A stretch of DNA of 64,000 nucleotides from JABGQS01 sp963666505. Its GTDB lineage: Bacteria > Bacillota > Clostridia > Christensenellales > SZUA-584. Under the pieces are notes generated by a model that did no database searches, was not told where the DNA came from, and saw nothing but the letters and a program-made list of their open reading frames with translations. Below are positions 33,762 through 42,381 of the stretch, piece after piece (the stretch's first letter is position 1; each line of letters opens with the position of its first letter). The translations under genes and the position numbers were made by a program. The stretch spans positions 496,001 to 560,000 of the forward strand of contig CAXXXL010000003.1 of NCBI GenBank assembly GCA_963666505.2, in the 5' to 3' direction.

Positions 33762-34757
33762 TCATTTTCTCTGCGACTCGAAGCGCCAGGAATCTTTACA
33801 CATCTTTTCTATTCCAAACTGTGTTTGCCAGCCTAATATCTGTTTTGCTTTGGTTGTGTCTGCATAACAGACTGCAAGATCTCCAGGACGTCTATCGTCT
33901 AAAACGTAAGGTATTTTTGTACCTGTTGCCTTCTCGAATGCGGCGACCATTTCCAGTACGCTGCAGCCTTTGCCGGTACCAAGGTTGAAAGCAACAGCTC
34001 CTTTGTGATGCTTCGTATATTCAAGCGCTTTGATGTGCCCGAGCGCAAGGTCAACTACATGGATGTAGTCCCTTATCCCAGTTCCATCCAGTGTGGGGTA
34101 GTCACTGCCGAAAACGTGAAGCTTCTCGAGCTTGCCGGATGCGACTCTGGTTATATACGGCATAAGGTTGTTTGGTATGCCGGAAGGATTTTCACCTATC
34201 TTGCCGCTTTTGTGGGCACCGATGGGGTTGAAGTATCTAAGCAGGACAACAGACCATTCGCTGTCTGCTGTGCAAAGATCTTTCAATATCTGTTCGATCA
34301 TGAACTTTGACCAGCCGTACGGATTGGTGCATGAGAGTATATCAGTTTCTTTGAGCGGCATATCGTTGCCGGAGTCATAAACTGTGGCTGATGAGCTGAA
34401 TATCATTTTTTTAACGCCGTGGTTTTGCATAGCTTCGCACAGGCAAAGTGTACCTGTAACATTGTTTTGATAGTATTCAAGTGGTTGTGAAACCGACTCG
34501 CCTACGGCTTTGAGACCTGCAAAGTGTATAACTGAATCGATATCATATGTTGAGAACACTTCGTCGAGTTTTTCTTTATCCCTAAGATCCGCTTCAACGA
34601 ATTGGATTTGTCTTTTTGCTATTTGATTTAGTGTGTCTATCACGCCCGGTTCGCTGTTTGAAAAGTTGTCGATTATTACTGTGTCGTGGTTTTTTTCTGC
34701 AAGTTCAACGCAGGTATGGCTGCCTATGAATCCGGCTCCGCCTGTTACAAGTATCAT
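33762..34757 (-). CDS. galE: UDP-glucose 4-epimerase
   Basis: 331 residues. NAD motif MILVTGGAGFIGSHTCVEL, VIIDNFSNS, IHFAGLKAVGESV, catalytic SSSATVYDSG (Ser-Thr region) and NPYGWSKFMIE (YxxxK), LRYFNPIGAH, and RDYIHVVDLALGHIKAL are all GalE hallmarks. It interconverts UDP-glucose and UDP-galactose using a bound NAD. Ribosome site GGAGG; the downstream SDR gene begins 17 bases after its stop. Likely serves surface polysaccharide or galactose use. Confidence 0.95.
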   Translation of the reverse strand: MILVTGGAGFIGSHTCVELAEKNHDTVIIDNFSNSEPGVIDTLNQIAKRQIQFVEADLRDKEKLDEVFSTYDIDSVIHFAGLKAVGESVSQPLEYYQNNVTGTLCLCEAMQNHGVKKMIFSSSATVYDSGNDMPLKETDILSCTNPYGWSKFMIEQILKDLCTADSEWSVVLLRYFNPIGAHKSGKIGENPSGIPNNLMPYITRVASGKLEKLHVFGSDYPTLDGTGIRDYIHVVDLALGHIKALEYTKHHKGAVAFNLGTGKGCSVLEMVAAFEKATGTKIPYVLDDRRPGDLAVCYADTTKAKQILGWQTQFGIEKMCKDSWRFESQRK

Positions 34758-34768
34758 AGTTGCCTCCG

Positions 34769-35866
34769 TTAGAGAAATTTCTTTTTCTCCATTTTTTCTT
34801 CATACATCATTTGTTCCGCTTTCATAAAGGCGTTGCCGAAGCTGGCGTTTTTCTTTAGTTTGCTATAGCCAAGTGATACGGATATCTCATGAAGCTCTTT
34901 AGTGCCTTTTTTTATTATATTACGGAAATTTTCTATCTTTGGATAAGTGTCTTTAAGTGTTGTGCTGCTAACTACTACAACGAATTCATCGCCGCCTGTG
35001 CGTGCAAGGAAAGAAAACTCGAAAGCAGTACTTAATGCACGTGCTATAGTAATGAGAGCTTTATCACCTTCCATATGTCCATATGTGTCGTTTATTACTT
35101 TAAGATTGTCCATATCCAGAACACATATCACAGCAGGGCAGATTATTTTATCTTCACTTATATACTGATTGTAGCTAAACCTGTTGTTAAGGCCGGTGAG
35201 GGTGTCTATCGTTACCAGCCGGTTTAGCTTATCATTTATAAAGAAACTTTTTATCCTATATTTGAATATGTTGCGAGAGATAAATATAGTTACTACTGCT
35301 ATTATACTGCAGTCAAATATTATTGCTTGCTTTTTGTGGACATCTGGCATGATTAGCACAGCAACTGCAATTATAACCAGCAGCGAGAAAAGGAATAATG
35401 AGGTGTTGACCAGCGGACGTTCTCTAAGGAAATATACACAGAAGATAAGGCCAACTGCGTATACAACTATCTGACCATCTATGTTCATCTTGTATATAGT
35501 GTATACTACAGAATACACAAGAGCTATTACGGAAAGAACAAAAGCGGCATTGATTTTTTTAAGCCACCTTATTTCTTTATATGTTTCACGGATGCTCAAA
35601 ACTATAACGGAAAGAGTGAAAACGGTGAGCATGCTTATATGGTAAGCAAGAAGAAAGCTGCTGTTTGCGAGACCGTGGTTTATTAGCTCGGTAAGTACTA
35701 GAATGAGCATTACTACTTCAAATATAAGCAGGGCAGCGCAGCCTAAAATAAGCGATGAGGAAACATCTTCGCTTTCGCTTGTTTTAAATTGTTTCCATGT
35801 CTTTTTTGACATGTTGTGGAAAGCTTCGCCTTCATATTTTTGCAATATGCTTTTTAGCAGTTTCAA
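34769..35866 (-). CDS. Membrane-bound diguanylate cyclase (GGDEF)
   Basis: 365 residues from a TTG at 35866, preferred because GGAGGAACGC is ideally spaced and the longer frame upstream is intergenic in character. Six or so membrane helices (about 35-190) are followed by the GGDEF domain: DTLTGLNNRFSYNQY, DMDNLKVINDTYGHMEGDKAL and the active site ARTGGDEFVVVV, all catalytic residues intact. No RxxD inhibitory site precedes GGDEF, so product feedback may be absent. It makes cyclic di-GMP from GTP. The sensor part is an unclassified membrane region. Located 11 bases from galE start but probably transcribed with it (same strand, no terminator). Confidence 0.88.
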   Translation of the reverse strand: MKLLKSILQKYEGEAFHNMSKKTWKQFKTSESEDVSSSLILGCAALLIFEVVMLILVLTELINHGLANSSFLLAYHISMLTVFTLSVIVLSIRETYKEIRWLKKINAAFVLSVIALVYSVVYTIYKMNIDGQIVVYAVGLIFCVYFLRERPLVNTSLFLFSLLVIIAVAVLIMPDVHKKQAIIFDCSIIAVVTIFISRNIFKYRIKSFFINDKLNRLVTIDTLTGLNNRFSYNQYISEDKIICPAVICVLDMDNLKVINDTYGHMEGDKALITIARALSTAFEFSFLARTGGDEFVVVVSSTTLKDTYPKIENFRNIIKKGTKELHEISVSLGYSKLKKNASFGNAFMKAEQMMYEEKMEKKKFL

Positions 35867-36073
35867 AAAAGCGTTCCTCCGATAGCTTGAAAAAGAGGTA
35901 TCTGGTATTCTAATGCAATTATACAATGGTTGATACATGTTAGCAAGTATCAACGCAGCCGGGATGTATTTTATTAAATAATATAAAGGACTATGGAAAA
36001 TGTTGTCGAAAGTATTATGGGTAAATGCGTATAACTTGATATTATACAAATAAATATCAGAGAGGAGAAGGCT

Positions 36074-37321
36074 TTGAATTCAAAACAAAAAGTTTCGGAT
36101 GCTCTCTCGTTTAGACAGGGGAAAGTGCCTCTAGATATGGGTGGTACGCCAACTTCCAGTATTCACATCAGTACACTTGAAAAATTAAGACAAGGTTACG
36201 GACTTGAAAAAAGGCTGCCAAAGGTTATCGAACCTTTCCAGATGCTTGGCATGGTAGAGGACGATTTAAGAGAGGCTATCGGATGCGACACTGCGCCGTT
36301 TTGGGGCAGGATGAATATGTTTGGGTTCGAGAACGAGGGCTGGAAAGAGTTTAGGGCACCGTGGGACCAGAAGGTTTTAGTGCCCGGCAAGTTCGTTACA
36401 AAGAAGCAGGGGGACAAGACATATCTTTACGCTAAGGGTGATACAAACTATCCACCTTCGATGGCGATGCCGGATTCCGGCTTTTTCTTTGACTCGGTGC
36501 CAAGGGACTCCGGCTTTGATGAAGACAACCTTGACCCGGAAGACAACCTTGAAGAATTTGGGGAGATAGAGCAGCAAGACCTCGATCATTACCGAGCCCT
36601 TATTGACGAATACAAAGACAGCGAATATGCACTTTGCGGAAATTTCGGAGGGACGGGGCTGGGGGACATTGCACTTGTGCCTGGGCCGGGGATGACTAAT
36701 CCAAAGGGAATAAGGAGCGTTGAAGAATGGTATGTGTCTACGGTTATAAGACAGGACCATTTAAGAAAGATATTTGACAGGCAAATAGAGCTTGCGCTTT
36801 CTAATCTTGAAAAGATATACGAGGTGGTGGGCGACGCTATAAGCATTGCATTTGTCTGCGGCACCGATTATGGAGCCCAGCGTGCACCGATGTGCAGCCC
36901 TGAAACGTTCAGAGAGCTTTACAGCCCTTATTACAAAAAGGTGAACGACTGGATACACGCTCATACTGCGTGGAAAACATTCAAACACAGCTGCGGAGCA
37001 ATTGAGCCGCTGATGGGCGATATAATTGACGCAGGGTTCGATATAATAAACCCTGTACAATGGTCGGCACAGGGAATGGACGCAGTATCTCTGAAAAAGA
37101 AATACGGAAAAGACATAGTGTTCTGGGGAGGCGGAATAGACACTCAGAAAACGCTGCCTTTCGGAACACCGCAGGAAGTAAGGGATGAAACGCTGCGCAT
37201 GTGCGAAGTTTTCTCGGAAGGCGGAGGCTTTGTATTCGCAACTGTACACAACATACAGGCAAAAACTCCTGTTGATAATCTTATTTCTATGTTTGAGGCG
37301 CTGAAAGAGTTTAATGAATAA
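36074..37321 (+). CDS. Uroporphyrinogen decarboxylase-like (MtaA/CmuA-type) protein
   Basis: 415 residues, TTG start behind GAGAGGAG. The UroD-fold methyltransferase features are the start KQKVSDALSFRQGKVPLDMGG and, near the C-terminus, FKHSCGAIEPLMGDIIDAGFDIINPVQ with the H-x-C zinc-binding pair and GGGIDTQKTLPFGTPQEV. True UroD enzymes lack the zinc pair; methyltransferases that move methyl groups from methyl-corrinoid proteins have it. No corrinoid protein gene is adjacent. It is followed by a DapA-like gene with 31 bases between, so the pair probably acts in one catabolic pathway. Confidence 0.82.
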   Translation: MNSKQKVSDALSFRQGKVPLDMGGTPTSSIHISTLEKLRQGYGLEKRLPKVIEPFQMLGMVEDDLREAIGCDTAPFWGRMNMFGFENEGWKEFRAPWDQKVLVPGKFVTKKQGDKTYLYAKGDTNYPPSMAMPDSGFFFDSVPRDSGFDEDNLDPEDNLEEFGEIEQQDLDHYRALIDEYKDSEYALCGNFGGTGLGDIALVPGPGMTNPKGIRSVEEWYVSTVIRQDHLRKIFDRQIELALSNLEKIYEVVGDAISIAFVCGTDYGAQRAPMCSPETFRELYSPYYKKVNDWIHAHTAWKTFKHSCGAIEPLMGDIIDAGFDIINPVQWSAQGMDAVSLKKKYGKDIVFWGGGIDTQKTLPFGTPQEVRDETLRMCEVFSEGGGFVFATVHNIQAKTPVDNLISMFEALKEFNE

Positions 37322-37352
37322 GCTATGACTAATAAAAGGGAGGGTGATGAAA

Positions 37353-38282
37353 ATGCTTAGTGTAAATGAACTTGGAGAAAAACTTACCGGGACTATCATA
37401 CCAGTGACGACGCCGTTTAAGAAAACCCTGGAGGTAGACTATGAGGCGCTGAGGAGCCTTATGCGCTTCTATCTCGATAATGGATTAAGATGCTTTATAG
37501 CTGCCGGTTCAACCGGGCAATGCTATGTCTTGAGCGAAGAAGAGCACGGGATGATAGTAAGGACGATAGTGCAGGAGTGCAAGGAGTATGAAGACAGCTT
37601 TGTACTTGGCGCGTGTGCACATACATCGACTGCTGTTTCGAACAGGCTGGCGGATATATGCCAGAGTGAAGGCGTGGATGCGCTGCTTATGACTGCGCCA
37701 TATTACAGGACTCACAGAGATATGTGTATCATACATTATAAAGATGTGGCGAAAAAACACGATATACCGCTTGTGATATATCATGATGAAGTTATGCCAG
37801 AGGATATAGAAATGTGGGACGATATCGTTGAAGAGCCGAACATTCTCGGAGTAAAATTCGCAACAGGTAACATAGACTTTGGCAGAAAGATAATCACGAG
37901 ATACAGAGGAAGGCTTGCAGTGTTCGGTGGAGGAAGTATGATGCAGTTTATGCCGTTTGCACTGCATGGAGCTACAGGATATGTCTCAAGCTATGCCAGC
38001 TTCATGCCGCAGATAGAAAAGGACTTCCTTGCGTTTATGCAAAAAGGCGAGTTTAAAAAAGCGGCAAGAGTAGCTGAGCTTGAGTATGATCTTTTTGATG
38101 TTATGGGAAAACGCAGTTGGTTTTCATACGTTGTAGGCCTCATCAACGCCTGCGGACTGCCGGGAGGCTACTGCCGCCCATCATTGCCCGACTGCAAAGA
38201 AGAAGACTACCCGCTATTTAAAAAATTTATTGCTGAAACAAAGGCAAAGCACGCAAAGCTCATGGAGGAGCTGAAAGCATAA
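37353..38282 (+). CDS. Dihydrodipicolinate synthase/N-acetylneuraminate lyase family protein
   Basis: 309 residues from the ATG at 37353, spaced eight bases from AAGGGAGGG. The TIM-barrel aldolase is marked by GTIIPVTTPFKKTLEVDYEAL, AAGSTGQCYVLSEEE (GSTGE-like), the Tyr loop MTAPYYRTHRD and the Schiff-base lysine in ILGVKFATGN. GSTGQ differs from the GSTGE of most family members. DapA-like aldolases outside lysine synthesis cleave or form 2-keto-acid sugars and hydroxyproline or aldarate intermediates. No lysine genes are nearby, so a catabolic role with the upstream UroD-like protein is more likely. Confidence 0.85.
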   Translation: MLSVNELGEKLTGTIIPVTTPFKKTLEVDYEALRSLMRFYLDNGLRCFIAAGSTGQCYVLSEEEHGMIVRTIVQECKEYEDSFVLGACAHTSTAVSNRLADICQSEGVDALLMTAPYYRTHRDMCIIHYKDVAKKHDIPLVIYHDEVMPEDIEMWDDIVEEPNILGVKFATGNIDFGRKIITRYRGRLAVFGGGSMMQFMPFALHGATGYVSSYASFMPQIEKDFLAFMQKGEFKKAARVAELEYDLFDVMGKRSWFSYVVGLINACGLPGGYCRPSLPDCKEEDYPLFKKFIAETKAKHAKLMEELKA

Positions 38283-38368
38283 GAGGCAAATGTTTAATTG
38301 CACGGGGTATGGAATTTAGCGAATGCATAATGTATAATCAGTGTAAATAAACTTTGGAGGTATATTTT

Positions 38369-38797
38369 ATGGGCTGCGGAAAACATGGGTGCAGTTGTGA
38401 AGCGATAAAGGGACTTGCGCATATCGGCGTGTTTGTCCAGGACATAGAGAAATCTAAAGAGTTCTATACAGATGTGTTGTGTTTCGAATGTTTTTTTGAG
38501 ACGGACATCAATACGGATGAAGGCATCGTGAAGGTAGCTTTTTTAAGGATTGGGTCGTGCGTTATTGAGTTGGTAGAGCAGCCTTCGCACGAAAAGAGAA
38601 GCGCAGACGGAGTAGTTGCACACATAGCTCTTGATGTTGATGACATAGGGCTTATGCAGATTTGTCTTGAGAAAAAGGGCATAAAATTTGATACTGAAAA
38701 GCCAGTTCATCTGCCCATGGTGTTTGATAAAGGTGTAAAGTTTATCAATTTCAGAGGCCCGGACGGAGAGACGATAGAACTTAACCAGACACTTTAG
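38369..38797 (+). CDS. VOC-superfamily (glyoxalase/dioxygenase fold) protein
   Basis: 142 residues from the ATG at 38369, 8 bases after TTGGAGG; a TATAAT at about 38330 may be its own promoter. A Cys-rich tag MGCGKHGCSCEA precedes the VOC domain: LAHIGVFVQDIEKSKEFYTDVLCFE, with paired metal ligands H in the first strand and E in FRGPDGETIELNQ. Enzymes of this fold include glyoxalase I, epimerases and extradiol dioxygenases. The three N-terminal cysteines are unusual and may bind metal. Probably linked to the preceding catabolic pair. Confidence 0.82.
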   Translation: MGCGKHGCSCEAIKGLAHIGVFVQDIEKSKEFYTDVLCFECFFETDINTDEGIVKVAFLRIGSCVIELVEQPSHEKRSADGVVAHIALDVDDIGLMQICLEKKGIKFDTEKPVHLPMVFDKGVKFINFRGPDGETIELNQTL

Positions 38798-38809
38798 AAC
38801 AATAGAAAT

Positions 38810-38838
38810 AAGACCGGTCAGGTTCTGACCGGTCTTTT
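38810..38838. terminator. Bidirectional terminator between VOC and anti-sigma genes
   Basis: Perfect 12-bp stem AAGACCGGTCAG / CTGACCGGTCTT with GTT loop and following T run. Confidence 0.93.
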
Positions 38839-38851
38839 ATAATGCGCATTA

Positions 38852-40465
38852 TCATCCGGCAACGAATATGTCAACGAAAATGTCCCAGGCGTCAATGTAC
38901 ATAACGTCGTCATAACCGCTCATCTCGTAGTTTACAACTCTTATCCAGCCAGAGTATCCATCAGTTGTTCGGAGCTTAAACCATCGTTTGCCGTAAACCT
39001 TTATTACTTCAAGCGTTTCACCGGGCTGTGCAATTATAACTACATCACCTGTGCCGCCTGGGTCTATCACTCTGCCATCGGAATGAGGCCAGCTTGCATA
39101 ATCCCACATAGAATTGTACGGTGTATCAAAATAATCAAGATCTATATTAGCAAGCAGCAGGCAGGGTTCTTTCAGTGTGAGCGGAGGGACACTGTGAAGC
39201 GGAACGGTTGCATACAGGTCCTCTTTCTTATGCCTGTTAGAGCCGTCAAGAGTCCAGTGCGCCATATACCAGACATCAGTGAAGTTGGGTGACCTGTCGA
39301 GAGACATTATCATACCGTGGCCGTCCATATGATCGTTAGCATCAAAGCTTGACCTGTAGGAGCCATCCCAGCCCATATCCCAGAAGCTTCCGCACTCTAT
39401 GAAGGTCGTGCCGTCGAACCAGTAATAATATGTGAACGGAATATCCAAGTCGTGTTCCGGCGGATCGTCTATGTCACAGAAGGCGATCTCTAGCCAGCTG
39501 TCAGATATGTCTACGTCGGTTATTGCGAACTTCTGGGCAAGCTTATACTGGTTTATAGTATAAGCTACACCGTTTACAGTCAGCGTGGATGACGATTCGC
39601 CTGCTGCAAAGTTGATGGTGTCATCCGTGCCGTCGTTCGTTATGTCTGACACGGCTTCGGTGTCATATATATCGAACATTACGTCACCAGTGCCCGCATG
39701 GTCGGCCTCCGGCAGGGGAGATATCGTCGGGCTGGGTGAAGGTGAAGGTGGAGGTGGAGGAGGAGCAGGAGATGCTGTCGGTGACGGTACGGTTGTCGGT
39801 GCGGGTGTTCCGTCAGCTTTTTGCGTTGAAGCGGGCTGGTCTTCCTTGAATTTAGCGTATGCGCTGCCTTCGCTTAAGCTTCCCTTCTTTGTGCTAAGGT
39901 CTATGCCAAAGCCAAGCACCTCTTCTATCTTTGCCTTTGCATCTGCATAATATTTCTCTTTGTCGTTTTTATCAGAGAACCGTATCAGTGTTATCTTATT
40001 TGGCATAGATTCCCCTAGGTATCCTTCGCGCTGTGCAAGAGAGCATATTGTTCCAAGAGCGTCTATGGAATTGGAGCCCTTGAGTTCTATACCGGCGAGA
40101 AGCTCTTTAGCATCGTCGTTGGCAAAAGCTATGGACTTTACGTTTTCCTTATTGTCTATCTCAAGAACTACTCCGGGGTTTATCTCCATTGCGACGTATG
40201 CTGAAGTTTTATCCGTTGGTGTAAACACGCCGGCAAGACCCAGCGCTCCCACAACGATTGCAGCGGCCATGACTGTACCAATCAGGGCAAAAGTATGCTT
40301 TATATTCCATCCTTTTTTATTTGTATCTTTCTGATTATCCATAATAACCTCCTTATAACTATCGAGGATTCTTTCGTCGGCTCCTGTTTCTTTTTCAAAT
40401 GCGCGCTCGTCAAGGGCAAGGGTTTTGAGAGCACTTTCTATTTTATTCATCTTAATGTTACTCAT
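38852..40465 (-). CDS. RsgI-like anti-sigma factor with SH3-like C-terminus
   Basis: 537 residues from the ATG at 40465, overlapping the sigma factor stop by 8 bases with GGGGGAT upstream. A short cytoplasmic N-terminus (1-57), one membrane helix (about 58-80), then the RsgI extracellular signature SAYVAMEINPGVVLEIDNKENV (about 88-109). A Pro/Ser-rich stalk (about 215-255) leads to an unrecognised Asp/Trp-rich region and an SH3-like tail (about 470-537, TLEVIKVYGKRWFKLRTTDGYSGWI). RsgI proteins sequester a sigma factor until an extracellular signal arrives; clostridial versions sense polysaccharides. The cytoplasmic part is shorter than in true RsgI, so the binding mode may differ. Partner: the sigma factor encoded upstream. 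Confidence 0.75.
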   Translation of the reverse strand: MSNIKMNKIESALKTLALDERAFEKETGADERILDSYKEVIMDNQKDTNKKGWNIKHTFALIGTVMAAAIVVGALGLAGVFTPTDKTSAYVAMEINPGVVLEIDNKENVKSIAFANDDAKELLAGIELKGSNSIDALGTICSLAQREGYLGESMPNKITLIRFSDKNDKEKYYADAKAKIEEVLGFGIDLSTKKGSLSEGSAYAKFKEDQPASTQKADGTPAPTTVPSPTASPAPPPPPPSPSPSPTISPLPEADHAGTGDVMFDIYDTEAVSDITNDGTDDTINFAAGESSSTLTVNGVAYTINQYKLAQKFAITDVDISDSWLEIAFCDIDDPPEHDLDIPFTYYYWFDGTTFIECGSFWDMGWDGSYRSSFDANDHMDGHGMIMSLDRSPNFTDVWYMAHWTLDGSNRHKKEDLYATVPLHSVPPLTLKEPCLLLANIDLDYFDTPYNSMWDYASWPHSDGRVIDPGGTGDVVIIAQPGETLEVIKVYGKRWFKLRTTDGYSGWIRVVNYEMSGYDDVMYIDAWDIFVDIFVAG

Positions 40466-41021
40466 ACCAAGCATCCCCCAATCCCTTTTTTAAAAGCTTT
40501 ATCGCTTTGCCAAGCCGGTATTTCACCGTGCTTTCGGGGACATTCAAAAGCTCAGATACCTCACCGAACGTTTTTGAGTGAAAGTAGCGCAGCATCACTA
40601 TGTCTTTATATTTGTCCGGTAGCGAGTATACTGCACCCAGCAGCTCTTTGCGCTGTTCCCTGCCAACAGCTAGCTGTTCGGTAGTCTGCTGCATACTAAG
40701 CAGCGTTTCATAATATTCGATGTCGAGCGAGTATTTATTACTTCCGCCACGGGAAACCGCTCTTGCTTTTCTGAGCTCGTCATATATCGTGTTGCGGCAG
40801 ATTGTGAATATCCACGCCCGGAAGCTTAGGCTCTGGTCGAAGGTGTGAAGACTGCGAAAAGCTTTCTCCCAGGTTTCCTGATAGCAGTCTTCGGCAAGCT
40901 GGGGATTAAGCAGCTTTGTATAACAAAAGCCAAGGAGCTCTTTTTTGTATTTTTTTATAAGCTTTTCGGCGGCTAGGATATCACCGCTAAGCATCCCAGA
41001 AACAAGCTTTGTATCACACAA
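40458..41021 (-). CDS. ECF-type RNA polymerase sigma factor
   Basis: 187 residues, TTG start with GGAGG upstream. Region 2 (LGFCYTKLLNPQLAEDCYQETWEKAFRSL ... FRAWIFTICRNTIYDELRK) and region 4 (YSLPDKYKDIVMLRYFHSKTFGEVSELLNVPESTVKYRLGKAIKLLKKGL) are complete; region 1.1 and 3 are absent, which is the ECF plan. Co-transcribed with the anti-sigma gene, translationally coupled. Extracytoplasmic signals would release it to drive envelope or polysaccharide-response genes. No obvious autoregulatory promoter could be assigned. Confidence 0.9.
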   Translation of the reverse strand: MCDTKLVSGMLSGDILAAEKLIKKYKKELLGFCYTKLLNPQLAEDCYQETWEKAFRSLHTFDQSLSFRAWIFTICRNTIYDELRKARAVSRGGSNKYSLDIEYYETLLSMQQTTEQLAVGREQRKELLGAVYSLPDKYKDIVMLRYFHSKTFGEVSELLNVPESTVKYRLGKAIKLLKKGLGDAWYE

Positions 41022-41185
41022 AACGCTTTTTCCTCCGGTCTTAAAGAATTTTTGTCTGCGGCCGCTGCTTTAAAGTATTCTTTACAATATACTACGTTGG
41101 GTTTAATCAAAAAGTCAGAAGTTTTATGAATATATTTAATTATAACTCTTTTTTCGGCGAAATGGAACATAGAATATGAAGGCTG

Positions 41186-41218
41186 GAACAAAAAAGGAGC
41201 CTTTTTACAGGCTCCTTT
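41186..41218 (-). terminator. Terminator of the M29 aminopeptidase gene
   Basis: On the minus strand AAAGGAGCC / GGCTCCTTT encloses an 8-base loop, followed by TTTTTTGTT. It lies 15 bases after the stop codon. Confidence 0.88.
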
Positions 41219-41232
41219 GCAGCTGCTTATTA

Positions 41233-42345
41233 CTATTTGAGGTTTTCTTCATTCAACACTTCGAGCTCGCCCAGGAATACGCCATTCTTTCTTATAAGCT
41301 TATCGTCGAAGTATATCTCGCCGCCGCCGTACTCGGACCGGTGTATCTGTACTATATCCCAGTGAACTGCGCTGTCGTTGCCGTTGTAGGCATCGTCATA
41401 GCTTGCGCCCGGGGTGAAGTGGATAGAGCCGGCTATTTTTTCATCAAACAGTGTATCGCACATCGGGTCTTTGATGTACGGGTTTACGCCCAGCGCGAAT
41501 TCGCCGATGTACCTTGCGCCTTCGTCTGTGTCGAGTATCTTGTTCATGCGGGCTGTGTCGTTGGATGTCGCTTTTATTATCTTGCCGTCTTTGAACTCGA
41601 AGCGGATGTTTTCGAACTTAAAGCCCTGATACAGCGATGGAGTGTTATATGTTATTGTACCGTTTACACTGTTTTTTATCGGAGCTGTATATATCTCTCC
41701 GTCCGGAACATTAAGATGACCTGAGCACTTTATCGCCGGCATGTCTTTAATTGAAAAAGATATGTCTGTGTCTTTTGCAACGATGCGGACCTTGTCGGTA
41801 GACTCAAGCAGGCTTTTCATAGAGTCCATTGCCTTGTCCATCTTAGAATAGTCGAGGTTGCATACGTTGAAATAGAAATCTTCGAACTGTTCTGTGCTCA
41901 TCCCGGCGAGCTGCGCCATAGAGCCGTTGGGGAACCTGAGAACTACCCACTTGGTTTTACCCACGCGTATATCGTGATGCACTTTCTTGGAATAAAGTGA
42001 GCTGTAAAGATTAAGGTTATCTTCAGCTACGTCGCCAAGTTCGCTGGTGTTTTCTTTGCCGCGGAAAGCAACGTATGCGTCCATGTCCTGCATCCTCATA
42101 GAATCGTAGCGGGCCATGTCTTCTATTTGCTCTTTTGTTGCACTCATTAAAAGAGCACGTTGTATTTTCTCCTGCCGTATTACACTATAGGGCAGGCCGC
42201 CTGCTGCATATACTTCTTTGATAAGCTGAGCCGAGAGCTCTGCCGGGCAGTCAAAGTTTTCAATAAGGACCTTTTCGCCTTTCTTGATCTTCATAGAGTA
42301 ATTTACAAGTGAATTGCATAATTTTTTCAATCTTTCGTCTATCAT
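41233..42345 (-). CDS. M29-family aminopeptidase
   Basis: 370 residues. The thermophilic aminopeptidase (AmpS/T) family is recognised by MIDERLKKLCNSLVNYSMKIKKGEKVLI, NVPDGEIYTAP (metal Glu), IRFEFKDGKI, GARYIGEFALGVNP (Glu), GSIHFTPGASYDDAYNG (His and Tyr) and SAVHWDIVQ (His, Asp). These supply the two-metal site. Exopeptidase removing N-terminal residues in the cytoplasm. Monocistronic, between the sigma factor and a glycosyltransferase. Confidence 0.92.
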   Translation of the reverse strand: MIDERLKKLCNSLVNYSMKIKKGEKVLIENFDCPAELSAQLIKEVYAAGGLPYSVIRQEKIQRALLMSATKEQIEDMARYDSMRMQDMDAYVAFRGKENTSELGDVAEDNLNLYSSLYSKKVHHDIRVGKTKWVVLRFPNGSMAQLAGMSTEQFEDFYFNVCNLDYSKMDKAMDSMKSLLESTDKVRIVAKDTDISFSIKDMPAIKCSGHLNVPDGEIYTAPIKNSVNGTITYNTPSLYQGFKFENIRFEFKDGKIIKATSNDTARMNKILDTDEGARYIGEFALGVNPYIKDPMCDTLFDEKIAGSIHFTPGASYDDAYNGNDSAVHWDIVQIHRSEYGGGEIYFDDKLIRKNGVFLGELEVLNEENLK

Positions 42346-42381
42346 AGTTTTTCCTTTCTTTCAATTAGTATAAATCTATAA

